Source: Mycolicibacter engbaekii (GTDB lineage Bacteria; Actinomycetota; Actinomycetes; Mycobacteriales; Mycobacteriaceae). Taken from it: DNA of 64,000 nucleotides. The notes beneath the pieces were generated by a model, which saw only the letters and a program-made list of their open reading frames with translations, ran no database searches and was not told the origin of the DNA. Shown here in pieces: positions 34,978 to 43,003 of this stretch. The stretch covers positions 1 to 64,000 of the forward strand of contig NZ_LQOT01000069.1 in the NCBI RefSeq assembly GCF_002101585.1, given 5' to 3'. Each line of letters begins with the position of its first letter. Within the stretch, counting starts at the first letter, position 1. Both the position numbers and the translations under genes were made by a program.

Positions 34978-36669
34978 ATGCAGGCGCCCGCGAGCCACCC
35001 GCTGCTGGTGTGGGCGTGGAGCCTGCTGCGCCTGAATTTCGTCGGAATGGCGTTCGGGGCGCTGTTCTTCTGCCTGTCGCTGACGCCGTCGCTGTTGCCC
35101 CGCGACTGGGTGTTCCAGGGCCTGATCGGCGGCATCAACGCGGCCTTCGGCTATGGGCTGGGCGTGCTGATCGGCGCAACGGTGGACCGGCTGGTGCTGC
35201 GCGGCGCCAACTGGTGGCCGCCGCCCCACCGGGTTCTGGTGGCGCTGAAGGCAGCAGTGGTGGTGGGGGCCCCCGCCGCGTGCGTCGTGATGCTGGTCCC
35301 GGCCGCGGGCTGGCAACGCCAGGTCTCCGAACTGCTGGGCATCCAGGGTCCCGGCACCCTGGGCTACCTGCGCACCCTGGGCGTGGCGATCGGGGTGGCG
35401 GCCGCACTCGTCGCGACCGTGCGGGTACTGATCGACGCCAGCCGGTTGGTGGCCCGGGCGTTGATCCGGCGGTGGCATCTGAACAGCGAAGTCGCCATGT
35501 TCATCGGCAGCGCGATCGTCGTCGTCGTGCTGACCATGTTGATCAACGGGGTGCTGATCCGCGGATTCTTCGCCGGCGCCAGCGCGGTGTTCCAGCCCGA
35601 GGACCGCGGCACGGTGCCCGGGACGACCCAGCCGCAGCAGCCGGAGCGCTCCGGCAGCCCGGATTCGCTGGCGTCCTGGGCCAGCCTGGGCAGTCAGGGC
35701 CGCACCTTCGTCGCCGGGGGACTGCACGCCGACGAGCTCACCCGGGTCAACCGCCGGCCCGCCCGCGAACCCATCCGGGTGTACGCCGGTCTGAACAGCG
35801 CCGACGACGACCAGGCGCGCATGCAGCTGCTGCTCGACGAGCTCGATCGCACCCACGCCTTCGACCGGCGGGTGCTGGTGGTGGTGCCCACCACCGGAAC
35901 CGGGTGGATCAACCCGGCTGCGGCCGACGCGGTGGAGATGCTCTACAACGGCGACACCGCAATCGTCGGTGTGCAGTACTCCTACCTGCCGAGTTGGATC
36001 TCGTTCCTGGCCGATCAGCGCAAGTCGATGGACTCCGGACGCCTGCTGGTGCAGACCATCGCCGAGCGCTGGCGAAGCCTGCCCGTCGCGCATCGGCCCA
36101 AACTGATGCTCTACGGCGAGAGTCTGGGATCGATGGCCGGGCAGGCCGCGTTCGAGTGGCTGCCCGATATCGCCGACATGGGCTATGAGGCCGTGCTGTG
36201 GGTGGGGCCGCCGCATGCCAGCCCGCTCTGGCATGCCCTGCTGGTGCGGCGCGACCCCGGCAGCACCGCCGTCCTTCCGCGTTACGACAACGGCCGCACG
36301 GTGCGCTTCGCCCAGGGCACACGGCCGACCGAGATCGCCGAGACTGCCGCGCCGGAGTGGCCTGGCCCTCGCGTGCTGTTCCTTCAGCACGCCTCCGACC
36401 CGGTGGTCTGGTGGACACCGGATCTGCTGTTCGCGCGGCCCGACTGGCTGACCGAACCCCCCGGACCGGATCGCACCGCGTCCATGCGCTGGTATCCGGT
36501 GGTGACGTTCTGGCAGGTCAGCGCGGACCTGTTTCACGGTGAGCAGATGCCCGCGGGGCACGGCCACAACTACTCCGGCACGGTCCTGGACGGACTCGTG
36601 GCAGTGCTGCCACCCGACGGCTGGACGGCGGCCGACACCGAGCGGGTCCGAGCTGCGCTGCACCGATAG
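34978..36669 (+). CDS. Membrane-anchored alpha/beta hydrolase (Abhydrolase_9-like)
   Basis: The 563-residue protein has an N-terminal membrane domain with four or five helices (~18-210, including SLTPSLLPRDWVFQGLIGGI). A C-terminal hydrolase domain carries the nucleophile elbow YGESLGSMAG (~387). A possible base lies in PAGHGHNYSG near 535. SLTPSLLPR and this layout fit the Abhydrolase_9 family of actinobacterial membrane proteins. Function is unknown. It starts 10 bp after purL. Confidence 0.82.
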   Translation: MQAPASHPLLVWAWSLLRLNFVGMAFGALFFCLSLTPSLLPRDWVFQGLIGGINAAFGYGLGVLIGATVDRLVLRGANWWPPPHRVLVALKAAVVVGAPAACVVMLVPAAGWQRQVSELLGIQGPGTLGYLRTLGVAIGVAAALVATVRVLIDASRLVARALIRRWHLNSEVAMFIGSAIVVVVLTMLINGVLIRGFFAGASAVFQPEDRGTVPGTTQPQQPERSGSPDSLASWASLGSQGRTFVAGGLHADELTRVNRRPAREPIRVYAGLNSADDDQARMQLLLDELDRTHAFDRRVLVVVPTTGTGWINPAAADAVEMLYNGDTAIVGVQYSYLPSWISFLADQRKSMDSGRLLVQTIAERWRSLPVAHRPKLMLYGESLGSMAGQAAFEWLPDIADMGYEAVLWVGPPHASPLWHALLVRRDPGSTAVLPRYDNGRTVRFAQGTRPTEIAETAAPEWPGPRVLFLQHASDPVVWWTPDLLFARPDWLTEPPGPDRTASMRWYPVVTFWQVSADLFHGEQMPAGHGHNYSGTVLDGLVAVLPPDGWTAADTERVRAALHR

Positions 36670-36747
36670 ACACTTGCGGGGTGGATGCGGCTCCCTTTCG
36701 TTGGGGGTCGCGTACCGCTGGGCGGCGAGATGCGGGATGCTTCACCG

Positions 36748-37590
36748 ATGGATCGCTACACCCGTGACGGCCTGGTCTTCGATGTCCGCGACGCCGGGCC
36801 GCCCGAGGGGCCCGTCGTGGTGTTGCTGCACGGCTTCCCGCAGCGAAACGACAGCTGGAACGCCGTCATCGATCGGCTCACCGCCGCCGGCTACCGATGC
36901 CTGGCGCCCAACCAGCGCGGCTACTCGCCCGGTGCCCGGCCCCGCCGGCGCCGCGACTATCGGATGTCGGAACTCGTGGCCGACGTCGCAGCGCTGATCG
37001 ACGCCAGTGGCGCGCAGCGGGTGCACCTGGTGGGACATGACTGGGGCGCCGGGGTTGCGTGGGGCGTGGCAGCCGAACTGCCCGAACGGCTCGCCACGGT
37101 GTCGCCGGTGTCGGTGCCCCATCCCGCCGCCTTCCTGAAGTCGTTTGTCACCAGCAGCCAGGGACTGGCTTCGTGGTACATGGGCTTTTTCCAGTTGCCC
37201 TGGCTTCCGGAGTGGCTGCTGACGCGCCGGCAGGGCGCGCTGGCCGCCAAGGCGCTGCGGCGCAGCGGCCAGACCACCGATGCGGCCGAGCGGGATGTGC
37301 GGGCCCTGACCGAGCCGGGTGCGGTGACCGGCGGGCTCAACTGGTACCGGGGTATGCCGCTGTCGAACCTGGGAGACAGCAACCAGCAGATCGCGGTGCC
37401 GACGTTGTATGTGTGGAGCGACCGCGACATGGCGCTGAAACCCAAAGCGGCTCACGACACGGCCCGGTATGTCGACGCCGCCTACCGGTTCGAGGTATTG
37501 GAGGGTGTCTCGCACTGGATCCCCGACACCGAGCCGGACCGGCTCGCCGACCTGCTGCTCGACTGGTTCGCCGCACATCCGACGGACTGA
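36748..37590 (+). CDS. Alpha/beta hydrolase, epoxide hydrolase-like
   Basis: This 280-residue soluble hydrolase has the oxyanion motif LLHGFPQ (~30) and an aspartate nucleophile in VGHDWGAG (~98) instead of serine. A lid tyrosine is likely in LNWYRGM, the acid in WSDRDMAL and the base in GVSHWIPD. This combination is typical of epoxide hydrolases. The start is uncertain among ATGs at 36685, 36730 and 36748; the family pattern begins at MDRYTRDG. It could serve epoxides from the diiron monooxygenase 7 kb upstream, but that is inference. Confidence 0.82.
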   Translation: MDRYTRDGLVFDVRDAGPPEGPVVVLLHGFPQRNDSWNAVIDRLTAAGYRCLAPNQRGYSPGARPRRRRDYRMSELVADVAALIDASGAQRVHLVGHDWGAGVAWGVAAELPERLATVSPVSVPHPAAFLKSFVTSSQGLASWYMGFFQLPWLPEWLLTRRQGALAAKALRRSGQTTDAAERDVRALTEPGAVTGGLNWYRGMPLSNLGDSNQQIAVPTLYVWSDRDMALKPKAAHDTARYVDAAYRFEVLEGVSHWIPDTEPDRLADLLLDWFAAHPTD

Positions 37591-37591
37591 C

Positions 37592-37996
37592 ATGGCCACC
37601 GCCCGCTCCCGCCGGCAGCCGGACCCGGCGCAGACCCGCGCAGCCGTGCAGGCGCTGGCGGCGTGGCTGCGCGATGAGAGCCTGCCGGCCCCCGACCGCG
37701 CCGAGTTGGCGGCTGCGGTCCGTCTCACGGCTCGGACGCTGGCCGAGCTGGCTCCCGGTGCCAGCGTCGAGGTGCGGATCCCGCCGTTCGTCGCGGTGCA
37801 GTGCATCGCCGGGCCGCGGCACACGCGCGGCACCCCGCCCAACGTGGTCGAGACCGATCCGCGCAGTTGGCTGCTGATGGTCGCCGGACTGCTCGATCCG
37901 GCCGACGCGACCGCCGCGGCCAAGCTGCGGTTGTCGGGTTCTCGGGCCGGTGAGATCGCCGAATGGCTGCCGTTGGTGAAACTTGACGCGTGTTGA
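37592..37996 (+). CDS. Sterol-carrier-like small protein (Rv0807-like)
   Basis: The 134-residue protein has an amphipathic first half and the segment VEVRIPPFVAVQCIAGPRHTRGTPPNVVETDPRSWLLMVAGLLD. This is typical of the mycobacterial SCP2-like family found just before purF. It starts one base after the preceding stop. Role unknown; a link to purine synthesis is only positional. Confidence 0.8.
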   Translation: MATARSRRQPDPAQTRAAVQALAAWLRDESLPAPDRAELAAAVRLTARTLAELAPGASVEVRIPPFVAVQCIAGPRHTRGTPPNVVETDPRSWLLMVAGLLDPADATAAAKLRLSGSRAGEIAEWLPLVKLDAC

Positions 37997-37999
37997 CCG

Positions 38000-38005
38000 T
38001 AGACT
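38000..38005 (+). promoter_or_regulatory. -10 box candidate for purF
   Basis: TAGACT fits TANNNT and lies ~43 nt before the purF GTG. No convincing -35 hexamer at proper spacing is visible. Confidence 0.35.
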
Positions 38006-38047
38006 GAACGCGTCACTTAAGGCCCGTCCCCCTGGAGCAGCTGAAAC

Positions 38048-39565
38048 GTGCCGGACCAGCAGGTAGTAGACCTTGAGAACGCACCCCGGGAAGAGTGCGG
38101 CGTCTTCGGGGTTTGGGCGCCCGGGGAAGACGTGGCGAAACTCACCTATTACGGCTTGTATGCGCTGCAGCACCGCGGCCAGGAGGCCGCCGGGATCGCA
38201 GTCGGCGACGGCTCGCAGGTCCTGGTCTTCAAGGACCTGGGCTTGGTCAGCCAGGTGTTCGAGGAGCAGACGCTGGCTGCCATGCCCGGCCACGTGGCGG
38301 TCGGCCACTGCCGCTACTCCACCACCGGCGACACCACCTGGGAGAACGCCCAGCCGGTGTTTCGTCACACCGCGGCCGGCACCGGCGTGGCCCTCGGTCA
38401 CAACGGCAACCTGGTCAACACCGCGGAACTGGCCGGTCGAGCCCGCGAACTGGGACTGATCGACACCCGCCAGCCCGGCGTGGCCACCACCGACTCCGAC
38501 ATCCTGGGCGCCTTGCTGGCGCACGGTGCCGCCGACACATCGTTGGAGCAGGCGGCGCTGGAGCTGCTGCCGACGGCACGCGGCGCCTTCTGCCTGACCT
38601 TCATGGACGAGAACACGCTCTACGCGGCCCGTGACCCGTGGGGCGTGCGGCCGCTGTCGCTGGGCCGGCTGGACCGCGGCTGGGTGGTGGCATCGGAGAC
38701 CGCAGCACTCGACATCGTCGGCGCCTCGTTCGTCCGCGACATCGAGCCCGGTGAGCTGCTGGCGATCGACGCCGACGGTGTGCGTTCGAGCCGGTTCGCC
38801 AACCCCACCCCCAAGGGCTGTGTCTTCGAGTACGTCTACCTGGCACGGCCCGACAGCACGATCGGCGGCCGGTCGGTGCACGCCACCCGGGTGGAGATCG
38901 GCCGTCGGCTGGCCCGCGCCCACCAGGTCGATGCCGACCTGGTCATCGGGGTGCCGGAGTCCGGCATCCCGGCCGCGGTGGGCTATGCCCAGGAGTCCGG
39001 CATCGACTACGGGCAGGGCCTGACCAAGAACGCCTACGTCGGACGGACGTTCATCCAGCCGTCCCAGACCATCCGCCAGCTCGGCATCCGGCTCAAGCTC
39101 AACCCGCTGCGGGAGATCATCCGCGGTAAGCGGCTGATCGTCGTCGACGACTCGATCGTGCGGGGCAATACCCAGCGTGCCCTGGTGCGGATGCTGCGGG
39201 AGGCCGGCGCGGTGGAGGTGCACGTGCGCATCGCGTCCCCGCCGGTGAAGTGGCCGTGCTTCTACGGCATCGACTTTGCGTCGCGGGCGGAGCTGATCGC
39301 CAACGCCGTCGATGACGAGGAGGGGATGGTCGAGGCGGTGCGGCGCACCATCGGCGCCGACAGCCTGGGCTACGTCGGTCAGGACGACATGATCGCGGCC
39401 ACCGAACAGCCCACCTCGCGGCTGTGCTGCGCGTGTTTCGACGGCAACTACCCGATCGAGCTGCCCGACGACAGTGCCCTGGGCAAGAACGTCATCGAGC
39501 AGATGCTGACCAACACGGCGCTCAAAGCCGAAAGCGGCAACGACCCCGCCCTCAGTCAGCCCTGA
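38048..39565 (+). CDS. purF: Amidophosphoribosyltransferase
   Basis: PurF makes phosphoribosylamine from PRPP and glutamine, the first step of purine synthesis. The 505-residue chain has a short propeptide before the catalytic Cys in REECGVFGVW. It has the PRPP loop VVDDSIVRGNTQ (~366) and cysteines in KGCVFEYVY, KWPCFYGIDF and SRLCCACFDG for the structural 4Fe-4S cluster. In M. tuberculosis purM follows directly (Rv0808-Rv0809); here 13.5 kb of other genes intervene. Confidence 0.97.
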   Translation: MPDQQVVDLENAPREECGVFGVWAPGEDVAKLTYYGLYALQHRGQEAAGIAVGDGSQVLVFKDLGLVSQVFEEQTLAAMPGHVAVGHCRYSTTGDTTWENAQPVFRHTAAGTGVALGHNGNLVNTAELAGRARELGLIDTRQPGVATTDSDILGALLAHGAADTSLEQAALELLPTARGAFCLTFMDENTLYAARDPWGVRPLSLGRLDRGWVVASETAALDIVGASFVRDIEPGELLAIDADGVRSSRFANPTPKGCVFEYVYLARPDSTIGGRSVHATRVEIGRRLARAHQVDADLVIGVPESGIPAAVGYAQESGIDYGQGLTKNAYVGRTFIQPSQTIRQLGIRLKLNPLREIIRGKRLIVVDDSIVRGNTQRALVRMLREAGAVEVHVRIASPPVKWPCFYGIDFASRAELIANAVDDEEGMVEAVRRTIGADSLGYVGQDDMIAATEQPTSRLCCACFDGNYPIELPDDSALGKNVIEQMLTNTALKAESGNDPALSQP

Positions 39566-39615
39566 GCCCCCGTCATACCACGCCGGCCCTGCACGACCGC
39601 TTCAGTATCAACTAC

Positions 39616-39644
39616 TTGACACTTGGGGTGCTGCTCGCTAGCGT
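39616..39644 (+). promoter_or_regulatory. SigA-type promoter of the first Rieske operon
   Basis: A perfect -35 TTGACA (39616-39621), a 17-bp spacer and -10 TAGCGT (39639-39644) lie 35 bp before the oxygenase start. ACTTG occurs twice over the -35 (39614-39618 and 39621-39625), a possible regulator site. Confidence 0.6.
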
Positions 39645-39679
39645 CGGCGCCAACACGAGGTCGCAGGACAGGAGTGGCG

Positions 39680-40945
39680 GTGGCGCGATTTCCCAAGCCT
39701 CCCGAGGGCAGTTGGACCCAGCACTACCCCGAGCTCGGGACCGGACCGGTGTCCTACCGGGATTCGGTCAGCCCTGACGTCTACGAGAAGGAGCGTGCGG
39801 CCATCTTCCGGCGGGCCTGGCTCAATGTCGGCCGGGTGGAGCAGATTCCGCGCAAAGGCAGCTACTTCACCAAAGAGCTCAAGGTCGTCAACACCTCGAT
39901 CATCGTGGTGCGGACCGGATCCGGCGAGATCAAGGCCTTTCACAACGTCTGCCGCCACCGGGGCAACAAGCTGGTGTGGGACACCATGCCGTTGGAGGAG
40001 TCCAGCGGAACCTGCCGCCAGTTCACCTGCAAATATCACGCCTGGCGCTACGACCTCGACGGCAATCTGGCCTTCGTCCAGCAGGAGGAAGAGTTCTTCG
40101 GCCTCGACAAGAGCCGTTACGGACTGGTCGGGGTGCACTGCGAGGTCTGGGAGGGGTTCATCTTCGTCAACTTCGCCGCCACCCCGGAGCAGTCGTTACG
40201 CGAATTCCTGGGCCCGATGGTGACGGCGCTGGAGGGCTACCCCTTCGGGCGGATGACCTCGCGGTGGCAATACCGCTCCGCGGTCAACGCCAACTGGAAA
40301 CTGTTCCTGGACGCGTTCCAGGAGTTTTATCACGCACCGGTGCTGCACGGAAACCAGACGCCGACCGCCTTTCGGGTGGCCGCCGAACAGGCCGGCTTCG
40401 AGGCGCCGCACTACCAGATCGAGGGTCCGCATCGCCTGGTGAGCACCTCCGGGGTGCGTGCCTGGGAGATGTCGGCGGAGATGCGCAAGCCGATCGAGGA
40501 CATCTGCCAGAGCGGGCTGTTCGGGCCCTGGGACCCGCCGGACGTCGGCCCGATGCCCCCCGGCCTCAATCCGGCGAAATGTGATCCGTGGGGCCTGGAT
40601 TCGTTCCAGATCTTCCCCAACTTCACGATTCTGTTCTGGGGGCAGGGCTGGTATCTGACCTATCACTACTGGCCGACTGCCCATGACTCCCACATCTTCG
40701 AAGGCACGCTGTACTTTCCGCAGCCGCGGACCCCTCGCGAGCGGGTCGCCCAGGAACTCGCGGCGGTGTCGTTCAAGGAATACGGGCTGCAGGACGCCAG
40801 CACCCTGGAAGCCACCCACACCATGATCGGGACCGGAGCGGTGGACCGCTTCCTGCTCAACGATCAAGAGATCCTGATCCGGCACTTCCATGCCGAGACC
40901 GCCGCGTGGATAGCCGAATACGAGCGCGCGGGGGCTGGAGCATGA
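39680..40945 (+). CDS. Rieske non-heme iron oxygenase, alpha subunit (canonical copy)
   Basis: The 421-residue protein has a Rieske domain with ligands C91-x-H93 and C117-x2-H120. Its catalytic domain holds mononuclear iron by H218 and H223 (YHAPVLH), probably with D in LLNDQEIL near the C-terminus. The residue that links Rieske and iron sites, usually Asp, is Glu (E215), as described for carnitine monooxygenase CntA. GTG 39680 is chosen because AGGAG lies 5 nt upstream; GTG 39674 is possible. No ferredoxin or reductase gene is near. It overlaps the next gene by 4 bp. Substrate unknown. Confidence 0.9.
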   Translation: MARFPKPPEGSWTQHYPELGTGPVSYRDSVSPDVYEKERAAIFRRAWLNVGRVEQIPRKGSYFTKELKVVNTSIIVVRTGSGEIKAFHNVCRHRGNKLVWDTMPLEESSGTCRQFTCKYHAWRYDLDGNLAFVQQEEEFFGLDKSRYGLVGVHCEVWEGFIFVNFAATPEQSLREFLGPMVTALEGYPFGRMTSRWQYRSAVNANWKLFLDAFQEFYHAPVLHGNQTPTAFRVAAEQAGFEAPHYQIEGPHRLVSTSGVRAWEMSAEMRKPIEDICQSGLFGPWDPPDVGPMPPGLNPAKCDPWGLDSFQIFPNFTILFWGQGWYLTYHYWPTAHDSHIFEGTLYFPQPRTPRERVAQELAAVSFKEYGLQDASTLEATHTMIGTGAVDRFLLNDQEILIRHFHAETAAWIAEYERAGAGA

Positions 40946-41280
40946 GTGCTGTGAGCGCCAAGCTGCCGAAGGAATTCGCCGACCTCGAACCGTTCAGCGA
41001 CTGGTGCCTGCCGTCGGAGCCGGAGCGCTACGCCAAGCGCCTGAGCAGTTCCATGCTCGAAATGCAGCAGTTCTACGATGCCGTCACGGCCCGGGCCGAA
41101 GACGCACTGGCCTACTGCGACAAGTTCAGCCTCGACGACCTGCCCGAGGATGTGCTGAACCTGATGCATCTGCTGTATTCCATGGTGACGGTGGCTTTCC
41201 CGGCCGAGGCCTGGAAGCAGCCGCGTGTTCCCGACTCCGGAGCGGCGGTCATCGAGTGCATCGCCGAGCCGTACCCGTGA
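40942..41280 (+). CDS. Small helical partner protein of the Rieske oxygenase, copy 1
   Basis: This 112-residue acidic protein is predicted mostly helical. It has LEPFSDWCLPSEPERYAKRLSSSMLEMQQFYDA and YCDKFSLDDLPEDVLNLMHLLYSMV. I do not recognise the family. It is clearly homologous to the protein at 49441-49776, and both start inside the stop codon of a Rieske-type oxygenase (ATGA), so a subunit or chaperone role for that enzyme is likely. It lacks the fold markers of a typical ring-hydroxylase beta subunit (too short). Confidence 0.8.
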   Translation: MSAVSAKLPKEFADLEPFSDWCLPSEPERYAKRLSSSMLEMQQFYDAVTARAEDALAYCDKFSLDDLPEDVLNLMHLLYSMVTVAFPAEAWKQPRVPDSGAAVIECIAEPYP

Positions 41281-42536
41281 GCGGCCCCGACGGCAAGGTC
41301 TGCATCCTGCATGCCGACCGGTGGCTCGACATCGATGCCGGCGTGGTGCGCTCCCCGGCCGTCGTGGTGGTCGAGGACGGCCGCATCACCGCCATCAATC
41401 CCGAAACGCCGCTCCCGGTTTCAGCAGAGGAAATCCGCCTGGGCGATGTGACATTGCTGCCGGGGCTGATGGACATGGAACTCAACCTGCTCATCGGGGG
41501 GCCGGGCGGCCCAGAGGGGCTGCCCTCGCCGCTGCACGGTGTGCAGGACGACCCCGCCTACCGCACGCTGCGCGCCGCGGTCAACGCGCGTACCACGCTG
41601 GAGGCCGGGTTCACCACCGTGCGCAATCTGGGGCTGATGGTCAAGACCGGCGGCTATCTGCTCGACGTCGCCCTGCAGCGCGCCATCGACCAGGGCTGGC
41701 ACGTCGGTCCGCGGATCTACCCGGCCGGTCATGCCGTCACGCCGTATGGCGGCCACCTGGATCCGACCGTCTTTCAGCGGCTCGCCCCCGGCGTGCTGCC
41801 GCTGTCGGTCGCCGAGGGTATCGCCAATGGGGTGCCGGATGTGACCGCCTGCGTGCGCTACCAGATTCGCCACGGCGCCAAACTGATCAAGGTGTCGGCC
41901 TCCGGCGGGGTGATGTCGCACAGTACGGCCCCGGGCGCCCAGCAGTACTCCGACGCCGAATTGGCCGCGATCGCCGACGAGGCACATCGTGCCGGGGTGC
42001 GGGTGGCCGCACACGCGATCGGCGACACCGCGATCCGGGCATGCATCCGGGCGGGCATCGACTGCATCGAGCACGGCTTCCTGGCCACCGACGAAACCCT
42101 GCAGATGATGGCCGACCACGGCACCTTCCTGGTCTCCACCACCTACCTGACCGACGCGTTGGCCGTCGACCGGATCGCTCCGGAGCTACGCAAGAAGGCG
42201 GCCGAGGTGTTCCCGCGGGCCAAAGCCATGTTGCCCCGGGCGATCGAGGCGGGCGTGCGCATCGCCTGTGGCACCGACGCGCCGGCCATCCCGCACGGCC
42301 AGAACGCCAAGGAACTGTGCGCGCTGGTCGAGCGCGGCATGACACCGGTGCAGGCGTTGCGGGCGGCCACGGTCGTCAGCGCAGAACTCATCGACGCCGG
42401 GCAGGAACTGGGACGGCTGGCGCCGGGCTACTGCGCCGATATCATCGCCGTACCGGGTGATCCGACCCGCGACATCAGCGCCACCCTCGACGTGCGATTT
42501 GTCATGAAGGACGGCCAGGTCTACACACGCAGGTGA
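41277..42536 (+). CDS. Amidohydrolase-superfamily protein lacking the HxH motif
   Basis: The 419-residue protein resembles imidazolonepropionase/prolidase-type amidohydrolases. It has LPGLMDMELNLLIGGPGGPEG, KLIKVSASGGVMSH, VAAHAIGDTAIRACIRAGIDCIEHGFL and CGTDAPAIPHGQN, followed by the family C-terminus LAPGYCADIIAVPGDP. The first metal motif, normally Asp-x-His-x-His, reads D-M-E-L-N, so both histidines are replaced. Remaining Lys, His, His and Asp positions are present. It may be a one-metal or inactive form. GTG 41277 overlaps the previous stop by 4 bp. Confidence 0.85.
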   Translation: MSGPDGKVCILHADRWLDIDAGVVRSPAVVVVEDGRITAINPETPLPVSAEEIRLGDVTLLPGLMDMELNLLIGGPGGPEGLPSPLHGVQDDPAYRTLRAAVNARTTLEAGFTTVRNLGLMVKTGGYLLDVALQRAIDQGWHVGPRIYPAGHAVTPYGGHLDPTVFQRLAPGVLPLSVAEGIANGVPDVTACVRYQIRHGAKLIKVSASGGVMSHSTAPGAQQYSDAELAAIADEAHRAGVRVAAHAIGDTAIRACIRAGIDCIEHGFLATDETLQMMADHGTFLVSTTYLTDALAVDRIAPELRKKAAEVFPRAKAMLPRAIEAGVRIACGTDAPAIPHGQNAKELCALVERGMTPVQALRAATVVSAELIDAGQELGRLAPGYCADIIAVPGDPTRDISATLDVRFVMKDGQVYTRR

Positions 42537-42550
42537 CAGGGAAGCAGGAC

Positions 42551-43003
42551 ATGGATCTGACCAGCAACATCCTGTGGCTGCTCAAGCAGGCCTTCTACTA
42601 CTCGCTGACCACCGTGAACGAGGCGATCAGCGAGCACGGCGTGAGCACCGCGCAGATCGGTCTGTTGCGCCAACTGGCCGGCGAACCGGGGTTGTCCGGC
42701 GCCGAACTGGCGCGCCGGCTGCTCATCACGCCGCAGGGTGTGCAACTGGCGCTGAGCGCGCTCGAGCGCCGCGGCCTGGTGGAGCGTAAGCAAGATCCCC
42801 ATCACGGCCGCATCCTGCGTGCCTACCTGACCGACGAGGGACGCGCGGTGACGTCGGCGGTGGTCGCCGATGCGATCGCCGCCCACGACCAGGTGTTCGG
42901 CGTGCTGACCGCCGACGAGCAGGAGACGCTGCGGACCCTGCTGTCGCGGGTCGTCGAACAGGGCACCGGTCACACGCTGTTCGACGACCACGTCGAGTCC
43001 TGA
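42551..43003 (+). CDS. MarR-family regulator
   Basis: The 150-residue protein has a winged-helix core LSGAELARRLLITPQGVQLALSALERRGLVERKQDPHHGRILRAYLTDEG. It is the last gene of the first Rieske operon, and its stop abuts the VWA gene stop with no gap. ATG 42551 is preceded by AGCAGGA; GTG 42533, overlapping the amidohydrolase stop, is an alternative. It may sense the pathway substrate and act on the promoter at 39616. Confidence 0.85.
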   Translation: MDLTSNILWLLKQAFYYSLTTVNEAISEHGVSTAQIGLLRQLAGEPGLSGAELARRLLITPQGVQLALSALERRGLVERKQDPHHGRILRAYLTDEGRAVTSAVVADAIAAHDQVFGVLTADEQETLRTLLSRVVEQGTGHTLFDDHVES

